The notes under the pieces: generated by a model
Database searches by the model: none
The model's input: the letters and a program-made list of their open reading frames with translations, nothing else
What the model was told of the DNA's origin: nothing
Shown here: one piece after another, positions 27,326-42,500 of the stretch
Position numbering within the stretch: the stretch's first letter is position 1
Layout of the letters: each line of letters opens with the position of its first letter
Made by a program: the position numbers and the translations under genes
Assembly: GCA_950097015.1 (NCBI GenBank)
Contig: CATNEN010000003.1
Location: 15,320,001-15,384,000, forward strand
Direction: 5' to 3'
DNA length: 64,000 nucleotides
Origin: Macrostomum hystrix
Taxonomy: Eukaryota > Platyhelminthes > Macrostomidae

Positions 27326-30205
27326 AGTGTCTTACCGCTCGGGCACTTATGATTTGCTACCGCAGTAATTGAATTTATATTAAAGTGTTATACTTACCTA
27401 TAAATTGGGAGATTTTTAAAGCATAACGAAAGTTGACATTTAATAAGCATTTTTGCAGTGGATAAATATAAGTAATTTACAAAGAATAAGAATAAAGAGA
27501 AGGGCCTTACTACAATTGGTGACGGCTGTGAGATTTTAGAAAATAGCCCTACAAGTACAACAAATATGACATTACAAAGTCATCATATTGTTATTTTATT
27601 GGCTTCACAAACAGCTTTGCTAAAAGCATAAACGAAGCAAATTATACATTTTTGGCCTTGTCTCACTTAGCTCTACAAAAATATTGTTTTTTAAGCCACT
27701 CAAAGTACATTGCACATTACATAACATGTGCAATGTGCACTGAATTTCATTCAGCATGTAGCTATTTACATGTAACTCAAACGTGCCCTTCTATTGCATC
27801 GTCCTGATTTGCAATATTTGCATAGGCCTATTGCCTATTGCATTTGTCTGTTCATTGTGCCTACCTAACACTTTTATCAGTGCTTTTTTTCTGCATTTAC
27901 TTTTTTAACTGCCTTTAAATCAATTGTTTGAATTATGCATTATCAAATATTCAAATCACATTCATAATTAAAATGAGCAATGAACAAATAGTCAAGATCG
28001 TCATATTAAATTGAATATTGGGACACTTTTGCGCAAATCGTCATCATCATATGACGTTTTAGAATATGACGATTTGATCTGTATCTGTTGCATTTTTAGA
28101 TGAAATCGTGAGTTTATATTCGAATCCAAAGATCCGAATCAGAAAATTCGAAACACAACACTACAAATTTTGGATTCAGATCTTATGCATAGAAGAAGTA
28201 ATCGCAAAACGGAAATGGCCCCTGCCCTGGCCCAGTATGACGATTGAATAAAAAGCTTGCTTATAAATTATTAAAGCTTGTTTGCTAGTTAATTAAAAAA
28301 TCTAAACATGAAAACAAATCACTTTGCAGCATACTTCAAAATCAATACTTCTGCAGCTAACTTGAAAAAAAAGAACATAAATAATTAATTAATTCAAACA
28401 TGACCGAAAAGTTATTCTACGATTTTCTCCCATTCAAAAATGTAGCACTTATAAAGTCTTAACGCTTTAAGCGTCTTAACAAAGCGTAGAAGTTCTTTAA
28501 AAAATCCATTGGCTGTAACTTTAATTACAGAATTAAAATTTTACTAAATCATTTTTTATTGCACATATCTAAAACGACTAATATATTCCTGCATTTACGT
28601 TCGTACCGAGCCATGAGCAATTGCCTGGCCGCCGCTGTAGTCAGGCTTTTGCACATTAGCTTAACCTAGAACACAGGTGGTTGTGCATTACGCTCTCAAA
28701 ACCTTACCAGTACTTGATTTTTGCTCATTCATTTGTAAACAGTCACTTAATTCTTAGATTCTATTTTCCCAGCAGCTCATGTAAAACGACGTAAACTGTT
28801 TCATGCAGATAATGTACAAATGTTATACAGTACGGTTGTACAGTACGCTCGTACTAAGTATAAAAACTTGATGAAGAGCCAGGCAAAATAAAAATAGAAA
28901 AAACTAAATATTTGACAAGTCAATTTTTAAGGCGACAAATCAAACGGTTCACAAAGTTTGTCGTTTTTAACATGAATGAATTTTTAGTACTCATAACAGT
29001 GTATATAATTATTAATTATTAAGCAAAGAAAGGCTGCTAATGAGACCATTCACATATTTACGAGTAATACATGAATGCCATGGTCTAACTGGAGAAGCAA
29101 ATTAAAAGAAGCATGCAGCCTTCTGCAGATATATCGTTCAAATTATTATAGTTTAACTAATCTAGTTTTGAATACTTAGCTGCATATACGAGTCGTAAAT
29201 AAAGTTTTATAGATAAAGTCGACCTGAAAATCTTTTTTTGATATAGTGAACACATTGTCATTGTCGTTGTTAGTTTTAGAATACATTTTGTGGAACATTC
29301 ACTAGCCACTGCAATAAAATTTTAACTTGTGTTACAAGTAAAATTAAACTTGTTACATTTTGTATAATAAGAAGTCGCTGTTTCTTCTGGACGATATTAA
29401 ATGGCCAGTCGACTTGATTACTAAAATGAAAAGTACAAGTAGCAGTTTTGCTTTTTTTGTCAAGATTAATAGAGATTCACAGCATGGGAATAATGGATAT
29501 GTGGCAGAAGTATTTTAGCAATTAAACAGGGACTTCTGTTTTGCGTGAAGAGGTTTTAATATTAATAACATAAAAAGTGTTAGAATTTAATACTATAATT
29601 ACATATAATAATTTTCTTCGAGGTTATTCACACGTTTATTTATTTTTTTGGACTGTGGACACATCCGAATTTCTAACCACAGCTGACGCTTTATACCAAT
29701 TTCACAGTTCAGTCAACTAATGCAATGGGGAGTTTACAGTAGAAAAATCACGCCAAATTCCAAATACCCACCAGCTACTTCAGCTAGATTGCTCCCAAAC
29801 TGAAAAACATATTTTGGTTGAATTCGACAAGAATCGTTGAATATCTCGCCGATGTTTTGTGATTTTGGAAGTTATTTCAACGGATATTAGCGGAAAATTT
29901 TTGCCCATGTTATGGATTTTTATGGCGATGTTCAATATAAGTGAAGAAATAAAATAATAAAACAATTTGGTATTTAAAACACCGCCGTGCTCTTTCTATT
30001 GTTAAAATGTCAACCGCTCAGGGACACGAACACATGCGATTGCTTCCGTTGGACTCCGAATCGAACTCCCGACCTTTTGGTCAGAAAACTACTTGTATTA
30101 CTTTTAACCAAATAATCAAATCATAATTAAAACGACAACATTTACGAAAAAGCCGCAGTAGCGACTAAAACAATAAAAAGAGTTTTGATTCAAATTCGCG
30201 CGATC
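27326..30205. other. AT-rich intergenic with a tRNA-like fragment
   Basis: Mostly unique sequence downstream of the GPCR stop. At 30040-30085 the minus strand reads GGTCGGGAGTTCGATTC, a tRNA B-box context, probably a decayed SINE head of a third type. AAATCGTCAT motifs in both orientations cluster at 27991-28080. No protein gene seen. Confidence 0.45.
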
Positions 30206-30514
30206 TCAAACCTCATCCGTGGCGTAATCAACTCCGTCTAAATTGTTCACCTCGTCCGCTTTGCTGGCGCACCCGTCAAACAGTGGCACCTCGGCAGGAG
30301 ACTTGTTCTCAGCATCTGCAGGACCATTGCGACGATTCTTCCAATAGGCGACGTCAGCCACAGCCGCCATCGCCGACGCCGGACCCTCCATGAGGCTGCT
30401 GGTTCCGGTGTTTGGCGATCGATGACTCGGCGACTGGGTCGATAGCAGCACGCCGTGCTGCTGCTGCTGCTGCTGACCGCGATGCTGATGCCCGACTGCT
30501 GGGGCATTGAACTT
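30206..30514 (-). CDS. GPCR exon 5 (cytoplasmic tail), frame tentative
   Basis: With acceptor CGTCAATTGCAG the phase-0 frame is open for 102 codons to 30206 and includes a short polyQ run and a Ser/Pro-rich tail ending TDEV, a possible PDZ-ligand-like end. A competing acceptor 78 bases upstream (ATTACAAG) would use another frame and stop at 30354. Confidence 0.55.
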   Translation of the reverse strand, partial: KFNAPAVGHQHRGQQQQQQHGVLLSTQSPSHRSPNTGTSSLMEGPASAMAAVADVAYWKNRRNGPADAENKSPAEVPLFDGCASKADEVNNLDGVDYATDEV

Positions 30515-33500
30515 CTGCAATTGACGATTCATCTGAGACTTTCTGACTTCGAGACATCGGTGGCTTCGTGACGATGCGCTGTCGCTTCGCCTTGTAATTT
30601 CACCTTCCCAAATTCTCACCTTTCCAATTTCTCCACCTCCCAAAAATTGCACCTTCCCTCAGTCTCACAATTCTGAAAATTCTTCTTATAATCTCACGTT
30701 CTCATAATATCACTTATGAGAATATCACTTATCACTAAATTCCACTCTATTAGCCTCTCAACTTCTTTGAAATAAAATTTTCTTGAAAATCTCACTTTAC
30801 ATAAAATCCCACCTTCGGTAAGTCACTTTTAGTACTCTCAAAAAGACCCTAATTATACGCTCTCGTATTACATTATAGTTTAAAACAAAAATCAAGCAAA
30901 CTACTAGTTAGTAGGCAAAATGGGCATCAACTTTGAAAAAAACTTACACAGCGAAGCGTGTTTAAAAAATTAGCCCGGTAGCTCTTGCTGAATGCGCAAT
31001 AGATCCAAGGATTCACACAGCAATTGCTGATTCCAATCCATTGGATAACAGGTAGAACCTGCTCTAAATAGGGCATGAACCATAGACTACCTGGATCTTC
31101 GACAAAGTTCAGCATGATGGCAATCACGTGCAACGGCAGCCAAGAAAGAGCGAAAATAAGTACAACTGTCACGAGCATTTTGATTAGTCGGCTCATCTGC
31201 TTCTTGTCCTGGGCGTTCGACGATCTGGGTAGGTGAGATAACAGACAAGGTGAGATGACAGATAAGGTGAGATAACAGACAAGGTGAGATAACAGACAAG
31301 GTCAGATAACAGACAAGGTGAGATAACAGACAAGGTGAGATAACAGACAAGGTGAGATAACAGACAAGGTGAGATAACAGACAAGGTGAGATAACAGACA
31401 AGGTCAGATAACAGACGTCAGATAACAGACAAGGTGAGATAACAGACATGGTGAGATAACAGACAAGGTCAGATAACAGACATGGTGAGATAACAGACAA
31501 GGTGAGATAACAGACAAGGTCAGATAACAGACAAGGTCAGATAGCAGACAAGGTGAGATAACAGACATGGTGAGATAACAGACAAGGTCAGATAACAGAC
31601 ATGGTGAGATAACTCAGAGATAAAAAGATAATATAATATCACAGTAATAGCTCTATGCAGTATATTTTTCTCTCATTCTGACTGCCATTAAACCCTAGAA
31701 GCAAATGTTGCTCTTGACTATTGTTTCAGATAACATATCAAAATTATTTTTAGACGAGTGTACTGCGAGTATAAAAATCATATTCTACCGTTTGCTAAAG
31801 GCGTGCAAGTTGGTATTTAACATTGTTTCACATCGGATAGAATGGAAAGTTTTAGGCGGTGATAAAAAAACAAGTTTTTTATCATATTTTTTAAGAAACT
31901 AATATTTGTCTTGGAAAAATGCTATCCGTAATTTCTGGGAAAACTAATCGTTAGTAATCAAATTTATTTTTAAAACAGTAATCGTTCTTAGAAAATTTGT
32001 TTTGATTTACTTATTTCTTTGAAACTATTTCAAACTAACCTTCTTTTTAAAAAGCCGTATAGATTTAAAAGTAAGAAAAAGTTATAAAAACCTCCCAGAA
32101 CTGTTTGTTAAAATAGAAATAAATAGCTTACTTTCTTAGAAATTCCTCCTGATTGACAGATCTCCGGCTGAGTTTGTTAGCTACGAGGGTATAGCAGACC
32201 ACAATGAATAATAGTGGGCCGGCGTACAGTAGACAAAATATGATGCCCAGCTGGTAGACCCGATTGTACAGTGGACTCATTGTGCTGCGACACGACAGAT
32301 AAGTCGCATTGCCGGCCTTCTGCGGTCGCAGGTCGTAGGTGATGACCCAGGGCGACAGTAGGAGCAGTACGTAGGTCCACATGGCCAAAATAAAGCCGAC
32401 AGTTTGTTTCTTGGATAGATGCCGCTTCAATGGCCGACAGATGGCCAGATAGCTTGTGGAAAGAAAGGGTTACAATTATGGATTTTTATCGAAGCAGGTA
32501 GACCTGTTAGACAGAGAGTGACCTGTTAGACAGAGACTGACCTGTTAGACAGAGAGTGACCTGTTAGACAGAGAGTGACCTGTTAGACAGAGACTGACCT
32601 GTTAGACAGAGACTGACCTGTTAGACAGAGAGTGACCTGTTAGACAGAGAGTGACCTGTTAGAGAGTGACCTGTTAGACATAGAGTGATCTGTTAGACGG
32701 AGACTGACCTGTTAGACAGAGACTGACCTGTTAGACAGAGAGTGACCTGTTAGACGGAGACTGACCTGTTAGACAGAGAGTGACCTGTTAGACAGAGAGT
32801 GACCTGTTAGACAGAGAGTGACCTGTTAGACAGAGAGTGACCTGTTAGACAGAGACTGACCTGTTAGACAGAGACTGACCTGTTAGACAGAGAGTGACCT
32901 GTTAGACAGAGAGTGACCTGTTAGACAGAGACTGACCTGTTAGACAGAGAGTGACCTGTTAGACACAGACTGACCTGTTAGACAGAGAGTGACCTGTTAG
33001 ACAGAGAGTGACTTGTTAGACAGAGAGTGACCTGTTAGACACAGACTGACCTGTTAGACAGAGACTGACCTGTTAGACAGAGACTGACTTGTTAGACACA
33101 GACTGACCTGTTAGACAGAGAGTGACCTGTTAGACAGAGAGTGACCTGTTAGACAGAGAGTGACCTGTAAGACACAGACTGACCTGTTAGACAGAGAGTG
33201 ACATGTTAGACAGAGACTGACTTGTTAGACACAGACTGACCTGTTAGACAGAGACTGACCTGTTAGACAGAGAGTGACCTGTTAGACACAGACTGACCTG
33301 TTAGACAGAGAGTGACCTGTTAGACAGAGACTGACCTGTTAGACAGAGACTGACCTGTTAGACACAGACTGACCTGATAGACAGAGAGTGACATGTTAGA
33401 CACAGACTGACCTGTTAGACAGAGAGTGACTTGTTAGACAGAGAATGACCTGTTAGACAGAGAAAGACCTGTTAGACAGAGAGTGACCTGTTAGACACAG

Positions 33501-36500
33501 ACTGACCTGTTAGACAGAGACTGACCTGTTAGACAGAGACTGACTTGTTAGACACAGACTGACCTGTTAGACAGAGAGTGACCTGTTAGACAGAGACTGA
33601 CCTGTTAGACAGAGAGTGACCTGTTAGACACAGACTGACCTGTTAGACAGAGACTGACCTGTTAGACAGAGACTGACTTGTTAGACACAGACTGACCTGT
33701 TAGACAGAGAGTGACCTGTTAGACAGAGAGTGACCTGTTAGACAGAGAGTGACTTCTAAAACATCGTAAAGGCAAGATAAAAATAATCCATGGTAATTAG
33801 TGCACATTCAAACTTATGTTTTTCTTTGATATTAATTTTAGATGCATGCCTGATTTTCACCGGGAAAATCATGTTAATCTCAAATGTGACGCAGTCAAAT
33901 TATCGTAATCGGATCTTACTACAAACAAAAACTAAACTCCAGAATTCTTCCACTGCAAAAGCAGATTTAATTCAATTTAGCTTTCGGGCTTAAAATACAG
34001 TTTCCTTTCCAGTTCGGTAAACTAACTAAAAAAGTATATGATGTGTAAATCAGTATCATGTACATCGATAACGCATCTACCTCTCGCACCAAGGTCCTGA
34101 GCTCGATTCCGCGGCGAGGCCACATTCGTTTGGGCCAACCTCCAAGGCACAGTGAAATGTACACTGCCTGACGATAAGAAAGTCAGGGCAGATGTACACA
34201 CCTGTGTGAGCGTGTGCCTGCCTACAGTATCTGTGTGCGTGTGTGCTCAGGAGTCAGCGAAATGGGCAGAATTGCCTCCTCGCTGGCTGCGGGTCTAGTG
34301 TCACCAAATGATGAGTCATTGCCCGCAGCCCTCCTGCAATTAGTATTATTAACTATTATTGTATCTATATCATGCACAGCTATATTATTTACATCTAAAT
34401 CATGTACATCAACATCATGTACATCCACATAATGTACATCTAACAGTGAAATTTCATATGATCCGACAGGGCACTTTAAAAAACAAACCTTGTCATTACG
34501 TTTCAACTTACCGGTCGAAAGCGATGACACTCAAAGTGGTGACTGAGGCAGCCACGGCCACACCCTGAAGGTAGGGCATCGCTTTGCATAACGCCTTGCC
34601 GGCCACCCAGTCTGAAATATTTGCAATAAAAATTAATCTAGACATGCGTTTGTACTACTTAATAAACTGTAACGGATAAGTAGTATGCAAATTATATTAA
34701 AAAGCACGTAGAATACGCTCGTGGACATGAGAAGACAGGGATTAGAGATTGTAGAGATTGCGAGACAGGTACAAGTAGAATATAGATAAGGCGACAGGTA
34801 GAGCAGAGATAAGGATACTAGAAAAGTAGAGATAAGGATCGACAAGGTGTTAAGATAGAGAAGAAATGATGGTCTGGTAGATTGGTTCGAATTGGTTAGA
34901 AAGGTGGAATAGCGGTTGCAGGTGGAGTGCACAAAAAGTACAAAAAGTGATGAGTTAGAAGGCTCCGTCGATAAAAGGATGATTCCCAACTGGATCAGGA
35001 TGATAAAATTAATCTGATATGAATTCGTTCACTTTTTTTAATCCCATCAATATGGTTTTCCTTCCGCATGAACCATCAAAAGCTTATTTTCCACATGGCC
35101 ATCCTACATCTAGTGCATATTGTACTGTGTGGGTTTTCTTAACTGATTGATTTTCTGTTGAGTTCGATTGTGCGACTTAACATATGTTCAAACAGACCTA
35201 GCAGCTTAAAAGACCAGTGTTCTCGTCGAAACCATTTTTATCGACCAAACAATTTTGAAACCTAATTTTTTTGCCCAAAATCCTTATCTATACCCGATTT
35301 CATAATCTACCTAATTCCTTATCTACCTAATTTTTTATGTATCTAATTCATTATCTACCCGATTCCTTATCTACCTAATTTTTTATGTATCTAATTCATT
35401 TTCTAGCTGATTCATTATCTACCCAATTCGTTATCTACCCAATTCGTTATCTACCCAATTCGTTATCTACCCAATTCGTTATCTACCCAATTAGTTATCT
35501 ACCCAATTCATTATCTACCCAATTAGTTATCTACCCAATTCGTTATCTACCCAATTAGTTATCTACCCAATTCATTATCTACCCAATTAGTTATCTACCC
35601 AATTCGTTATCTACCCAATTCGTTATCTACCCAATTAGTTATCTACCCAATTCGTTATCTACCCAATTCGTTATCTACCCAATTCGTTATCTACCCAATT
35701 CGTTGTCTACCTAATTTGTTATCTACCTGATTCATTATCTACCCAGTTCATTATCTACCCGATTCATTATCGACCCAATTCATTATCTACCCAGTTCACT
35801 ATCTACCCGATTCATTATCTACCCAATTCATTATCCACCCAATTAATTATCTACCCAGTTCATTATCTACCCAATTAATTATCTACCCAATTCGTTATCT
35901 ACCCAATTCGTTGTCTACCTAATTTGTTATCTACCTGATTCATTATCTACCCAGTTCATTATCTACCCGATTCATTATCTACCCAATTAATTATCTACCC
36001 AGTTCACTATCTACCCGATTCATTATCTACCCAATTCATTATCCACCCAATTAATTATCTACCCAGTTCATTATCTACCCAATTAATTATCTACCCAGTT
36101 CATTATCTACCCAATTCGTTATCTACCCAATTCGTTATCTACCCAATTCGTTATCTACCCAATTCGTTATCTACCCAATTCGTTGTCTACCTAATTTGTT
36201 ATCTACCTGATTCATTATCTACCCAGTTCATTATCTACCCGATTCATTATCTACCCAATTCATTATCTACCCGATTCATTATCTACCCAATTCATTATCT
36301 ACCCAATTAATTATCTACCCAGTTCATTATCTACCCAATTAATTATCTACCCGATTCATTATCTACCCGATTCATTATCTACCCAGTTCATTATCTACCC
36401 AATTCGTTATCTACCCAATTCGTTATCTACCCAATTCGTTATCTACCCGATTCGTTATCTACCAAATTCGTTGTCTACCTAATTTGTTATCTACCTGATT

Positions 36501-39500
36501 CATTATCTACCCAGTTCACTATCTACCCAATTCATTATCTACCCAGTTCATTATCTACCCAACTAATTATCTACCCAGTTCATTATCTACCCAATTAATT
36601 ATCTACCCAGTTCACTATCTACCCAATTCATTATCTACCCAATTAATTATCTACCCGATTCATTATCTACCCAATTCATTATCTACCCGATTCATTATCT
36701 ACCCAATTCATTATCTACCCAATTAATTATCTACCCAGTTCATTATCTACCCAATTAATTATCTACCCGATTCATTATCTACCCGATTCATTATCTACCC
36801 AGTTCACTATCTACACAATTCATTATCTACCCAGTTCATTATCTACCCAATAATTATCTACCCAGTTCATTATCTACCCAATTAATTATCTACCCAGTTC
36901 ATTATCTACCCAATTAATTATCTACCCAGTTCATTATCTACCCAATTAATTATCTACCCGATTCATTATCTACCCAATTCATTATCTACCCAATTCATTA
37001 TCTACCCAATTAATTATCTACCCAATTCATTATCTACCCGATTCATTATCTACCCAATTCATTATCTACCCAATTCATTATCTACCCAATTCATTATCTA
37101 CCCAATTCATTATCTACCCAATTCATTATCTACCCAGTTCATTATCTACCCGATTCATTATCTACCCGATTCATTATCTACCCGATTCATTATCTACCCA
37201 GTTCACTATCTACCCAATTCATTATCTACCCAGTTCATTATCTACCCGATTCATTATCTACCCGATTCATTATCTACCCGATTCATTATCTACCCGATTC
37301 ATTATCTACCCAGTTCATTATCTACCCGATCCATTATCTACCCAGTTCATTATCTACCCAATTAATTATCTACCCAGTTCATTATCTACCCAGTTCATTA
37401 TCTACCCGATTCATTTCTACCCAATTCGTTATCTATCCAATTCGTTATCTATCCAATTCGTTATCTACCCAATTCGTTATCTATCCAATTCGTTATCTAC
37501 CCAATTAGTTATCTACCCAATTAATTATCTACCCAGTTCATTATCTACCCAATTAATTATCTACCCAGTTCATTATCTACCCAATTAATTATCTACCCAG
37601 TTCATTATCTACCCAATTAATTATCTACCCGATTCATTATCTATCCGATTCATTATCTACCCAATTAGTTATCTATCCAATTCGTTATCTACCCAATTCG
37701 TTATCTATCCAATTCGTTATCTACCCAATTAGTTATCTACCCAATTAATTATCTACCCAGTTCATTATCTACCCAATTAATTATCTACCCAGTTCATTAT
37801 CTACCCAATTAATTATCTACCCAGTTCATTATCTACCCAATTAATTATCTACCCGATTCATTATCTACCCAGTTCATTATCTACCCAGTTCATTATCTAC
37901 CCAGTTCATTATCTACCCAGTGCATTATCTACCCAGTTCATTATCTACCCAGTTCATTATCTACCCAGTGCATTATCTACCCAGTTCATTATCTACCCAG
38001 TTCATTATCTACCCAGTTCATTATCTACCCAGTTCATTATCTACCCAGTTCATTATCTACCCAGTGCATTATCTACCCAGTTCATTATCTACCCAGTTCA
38101 TTATCTACCCAGTTCATTATCTACCCAGTTCATTATCTACCCAGTTCATTATCTACCCAGTTCATTATCTACCCAGTTCATTATCTACCCAGTTCATTAT
38201 CTACCCAATTCATTATCTACCCAGTTCATTATCTACCCAGTTCATTATCTACCCAGTTCATTATCTACCCAGTTCATTATCTACCCAATTCATTATCTAC
38301 CCAGTTCATTATCTACCCAATGAATTATGCACCCAGTTCATTATCTACCCACTTGTAGTGTATGGCCATTATCTGCATTTTCCATTTCTTTGGAAAAATA
38401 ACCCACCCATTTCTCTGAGTACTAGTTCTCAGGGCTGCAAGCTATTGGCAGGAGAGGCACGCTTGTGTATTTTCAGTTTGCGCTCTCAAAAGTTTATTCC
38501 TTATTCCTATATCCCACTTAGCAAACTAACACCTTTGTCTAATCTCCAGTTACAGTCTAGACATCTACATTTGTTGAATAAAATGCTTGGAAGTTTAAAA
38601 AAAACTGGATCTACCACATAGAAAGGAAATGAGTTTTTTGAAAAGCTCGCAGAATATTTAAAACCCACCTAGAAAATTCTTCCCATTTTGGGATAAACTT
38701 ACTCCCCCCACCTTGAGAGTAGAATTAGTTGACCAGCAAGTTGATTAAAGTCGGAGTGTTGACTCTGGGAAAATATTAATCTAAGCACTCACGATTGCAT
38801 AAGTTGATGAAGAGAGAAATGATGGTCAAGTGGAACTGAAAGTTTTATTTGACTCAAAACTGCCGTTAACTTAAAATGCAAAACAAGTTGTGAGTCTATG
38901 AATGAGTGTTAAGCTGTTTCTAGTAATCTGTTTGCTAACATATTACAAAATCTAACACCTTCTATGCTAAACTCATGGTCCTATAGTTTCGTACAAATGC
39001 TTGTTTAAGTCGACTAAACTATTCTGAATCTATATTATTTTATCAAGATTTGCAGCGATAATACATTATTAAAACTACATTTAGTACAGATGTTATATTA
39101 AACTATTTAAACCTTTTTATCAGCAGATATTGTAGCCTAGTGATTAGAGCGTCAGACTCACGACTTGAAGGTCGGGGGTTCGATTCCAGACCCCACTGGA
39201 ACCATTCGTGTCCTTCAGCAAGACACTTAACTCTGCATTGCTACAGTTCACCCAGCTGTTTAATTGGGTTCCAGCATTAGCTGGGGGAATTGAGGGTGGG
39301 TGTGGCGTCCCCCCAGTCCATGGACTGAACAGTCGTACGCAGTCTTCAGATGCGCCGCGCAATAGCTGCGTCTGTGCTGTCTGCTGCACATCTGGCCTAC
39401 TCGTTGCAGATGTAATCAATTACTATTTTTATTTACAGTAGAAGTATCAACTGGGGCCGTCAATTAACTGTTCTGCTACCGAACGGAGCAACGCAAGCAC

Positions 39501-42500
39501 ACGAAACTCAAGAACACGGACCAACTTTTTGATGCGCAACTTTTAAAACAAGAATCAAGCCGCCAGCCATTCAGACCGTCGAGATATTCAATGTTTCTGG
39601 CCGAAGGTCAGATTTTTTCCAAAAGCGCTAGTGTATTTCATGCACCCCTATGCACGAATTAGCACTGCGCCTCACTGCGGCCTTGACAGGCCTTCAAAAT
39701 TTATCAGCATGTCACCCCAATGTGCCTGCATCAACTCCGTCTTTGGTGGTCACCTACCTTTATCTAGACGGAGCTTCTGGACCTTCAACAAGTAATAGTT
39801 GACTCCATTGCCAGCTGGAGTCACCCTGCTGACGGTGCTGACGGCGTCGGGGTGGTGACTGGTTGACCGACTAGGCGAGGGTCCTGTCGTTGCGCTTGGC
39901 TCCATATTGATGCTTGATCAGCGAAATAGGAGAAATTTTCATCAGGGTGTCCATATTTTAGCTAGTGTCACTTGTTGAAGGTCCAGGAGCTCCGTCTAGA
40001 TAAAGGTGCGTGACCACCGAAGACGGAGATGATGCAGGCACATTCGGGTGACATGCTGACAAGGTTTGAATGCCTGGCAAGGCGGCACTGAGGCGCAGTG
40101 CTAATTCCTGTGTAGGGGTGTATGAATACACTATTTCTTAATGGAAAAATCGGACCTTCGACCAGAACCATTGAATATCCCGATGGTCTGAAGAGCTGGC
40201 GACTTGATTATTGTTTCAGAAGATGCGCAACAAAAGTTTGGTCCGTGTTCTTGAGTTTCGTGTGCTTGCGTTGCTCCGTTAGTATAAAAACGGGTGGCAA
40301 AATGGTTTGGTAATCCTACTGGTAATTATTATGATTATCAGTTGCAAAACTGCCGTTATTAACAGGTCAGTTACCTCGAAATCAACAAAGCTTAGATTTG
40401 AACTATTACACTTCTTTTTCTCAAGTGACCTATTTTTGGACTACTGAAATAGCAGTCCAGAAAATCCTTCTTGACTAAAAAAGATGGAAAATCAAAAGAA
40501 AAGTAGAAAGTTAAAAAATATTATTTGATGCAATTTTCATGTCGCACCTGTCAACTCGTGGGGTTGCCGTATTCGAAACACACTCTTGGGATTAAAATCC
40601 CATAGCATATGTTCCGTTTGAAAGTATTTTTCTTGCACAGAGAGAACAAGAGGAAAATTAAAAAGTGCACAGGATGTATGCTAAGCAGCTGAAAGTTTTA
40701 ACTGGCAAATTGGATTCATTGATAAAATTTGTACACTTTGCGTAGTTTAAATCTAATTTGATTTCATATATATGGCAGACAGGTGTTAGAGACTGGTAAA
40801 TTTGACAAGATAGAGACAGGTAGATAAGATGACATAGGGACAGGTAGGTTATATATTTAGAGACAGGTAGATTAGATAGATAGATAGAGAAGGTAGATTA
40901 AATAGATAGAGACAGGAGATTAGAGAGATAGAGACAAGTAGATTAGATAGATAAAGACAGGTAGATTAGATAGATTGAGACAGGTAGATAAAATAAGATA
41001 GGGACAAGTAGGTTAGATAGATAGAGACATGTAGATTAGATAGATGGAGACAGGTAGATTAGATAGATAGAGACAGGTAGATTAGATAGATTGAGACAGG
41101 TAGATAAGATAAGATAGGGACAAGTAGGTTAGATAGATAGAGACATGTAGATTAGATAGATGGAGACAGGTAGATTAGATAGATAGAGACAGGTAGATTA
41201 AATAGATAAAGTCAGGTAGATTAGATAGATAAAGACAGGTAGATTAGATAGATAAAGACAGGTAGATTAGATAGATAAAGACATGTAGATTAGATAGATA
41301 GAGACAGGTAGATTAGATAGATAGAGACAGGTAGATTAGATAGATAAAGACAGATAGATTAGATAGATAAAGACAGGTAGATTAGATAGATAAAGAAAGG
41401 TAGATTAGATAGATAAAGACAGGTAGATTAGATAGATAGAGACAGGTAGATTAAATAGTTAAAGACAGGTAGATTAAATAGATAAAGACAGGTAGATTAA
41501 ATAGATAAAGACAGGTAGATTAGATAGATAAAGACAGGTAGACTAAATAGATAAAGACAGGTAGATTAAATACATAAAGACAGGTAGATTAAATAGATAA
41601 AGACAGGTAGATTGAATACATAAAGACAGGTAGATTAGATAGATAAAGACAGGTAGATTAGATAGATAAAGACAGGTAGATTAAATGGATAATGACAGGT
41701 AGATTAAATAGATAAAGACAGGTAGATTAGATCGATAAAGACAGATAGATTAGATAGATAAAGACAGGTAGATTAGATAGATAAAGACAGGTAGATTAAA
41801 TGGATAAAGACAGGTAGATTAGATAGATAAAGACAGGTAGATTAGAGAGATAAAGACAGGTAGATTAGATAGATAAAGATAGGTTGATTAAATAGATAAG
41901 ACAGGTAGATTAGATAGATAAAGACAGGTAGATTAGATAGATAAAGACAGGTAGATTAAATGGATAAAGACAGGTAGATTAAATAGATAAAGACAGGTAG
42001 ATTAAATGGATAAAGACAGGTAGATTAAATAGATAAAGACAGGTAGATTAAATGGATAAAGACAGGTAGATTAGACAACAACAGAATTCTGAGCTCTGAA
42101 TGATCCTGAATAGGTTAGTTCAGTATTCAAAATTTGCACTATTTTTCACTAGCCATATATTGGCACATCAATTTCGGTGTGTGATGTGACCGGAGTCCAG
42201 TGAATTCCATGGTGAGGCTCGAGTGTCACCTCTCGGTACTAGTACAGGCCAAAGTCCACATAGGCTATAAACTGTGGCCTATGTAACATCTATTTAATCG
42301 ACCCAAAAGCTAAACCGCGTATTATTTTCGAGTGGCTAGGCCAAATGCCACTTCATCTAAATCTCTAGCTTGTGCCATAAACCCTATCTTAGTTTCTGTA
42401 CATATACGATATTTAGGTAATGTTATTTGTACATTAATTAATATGTTAGTTAAATGATTAAACTAAGGATCACTCAAATTTTTTAATCTAATCGAAAAGT

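Noticed and set aside
37920-38621. 233-codon frame FIIYPVHYLPSSLSTQ
   Set aside because: A 48-base period (three 16-bp units) makes an in-frame repeat; the non-repeat tail has no recognisable domain.
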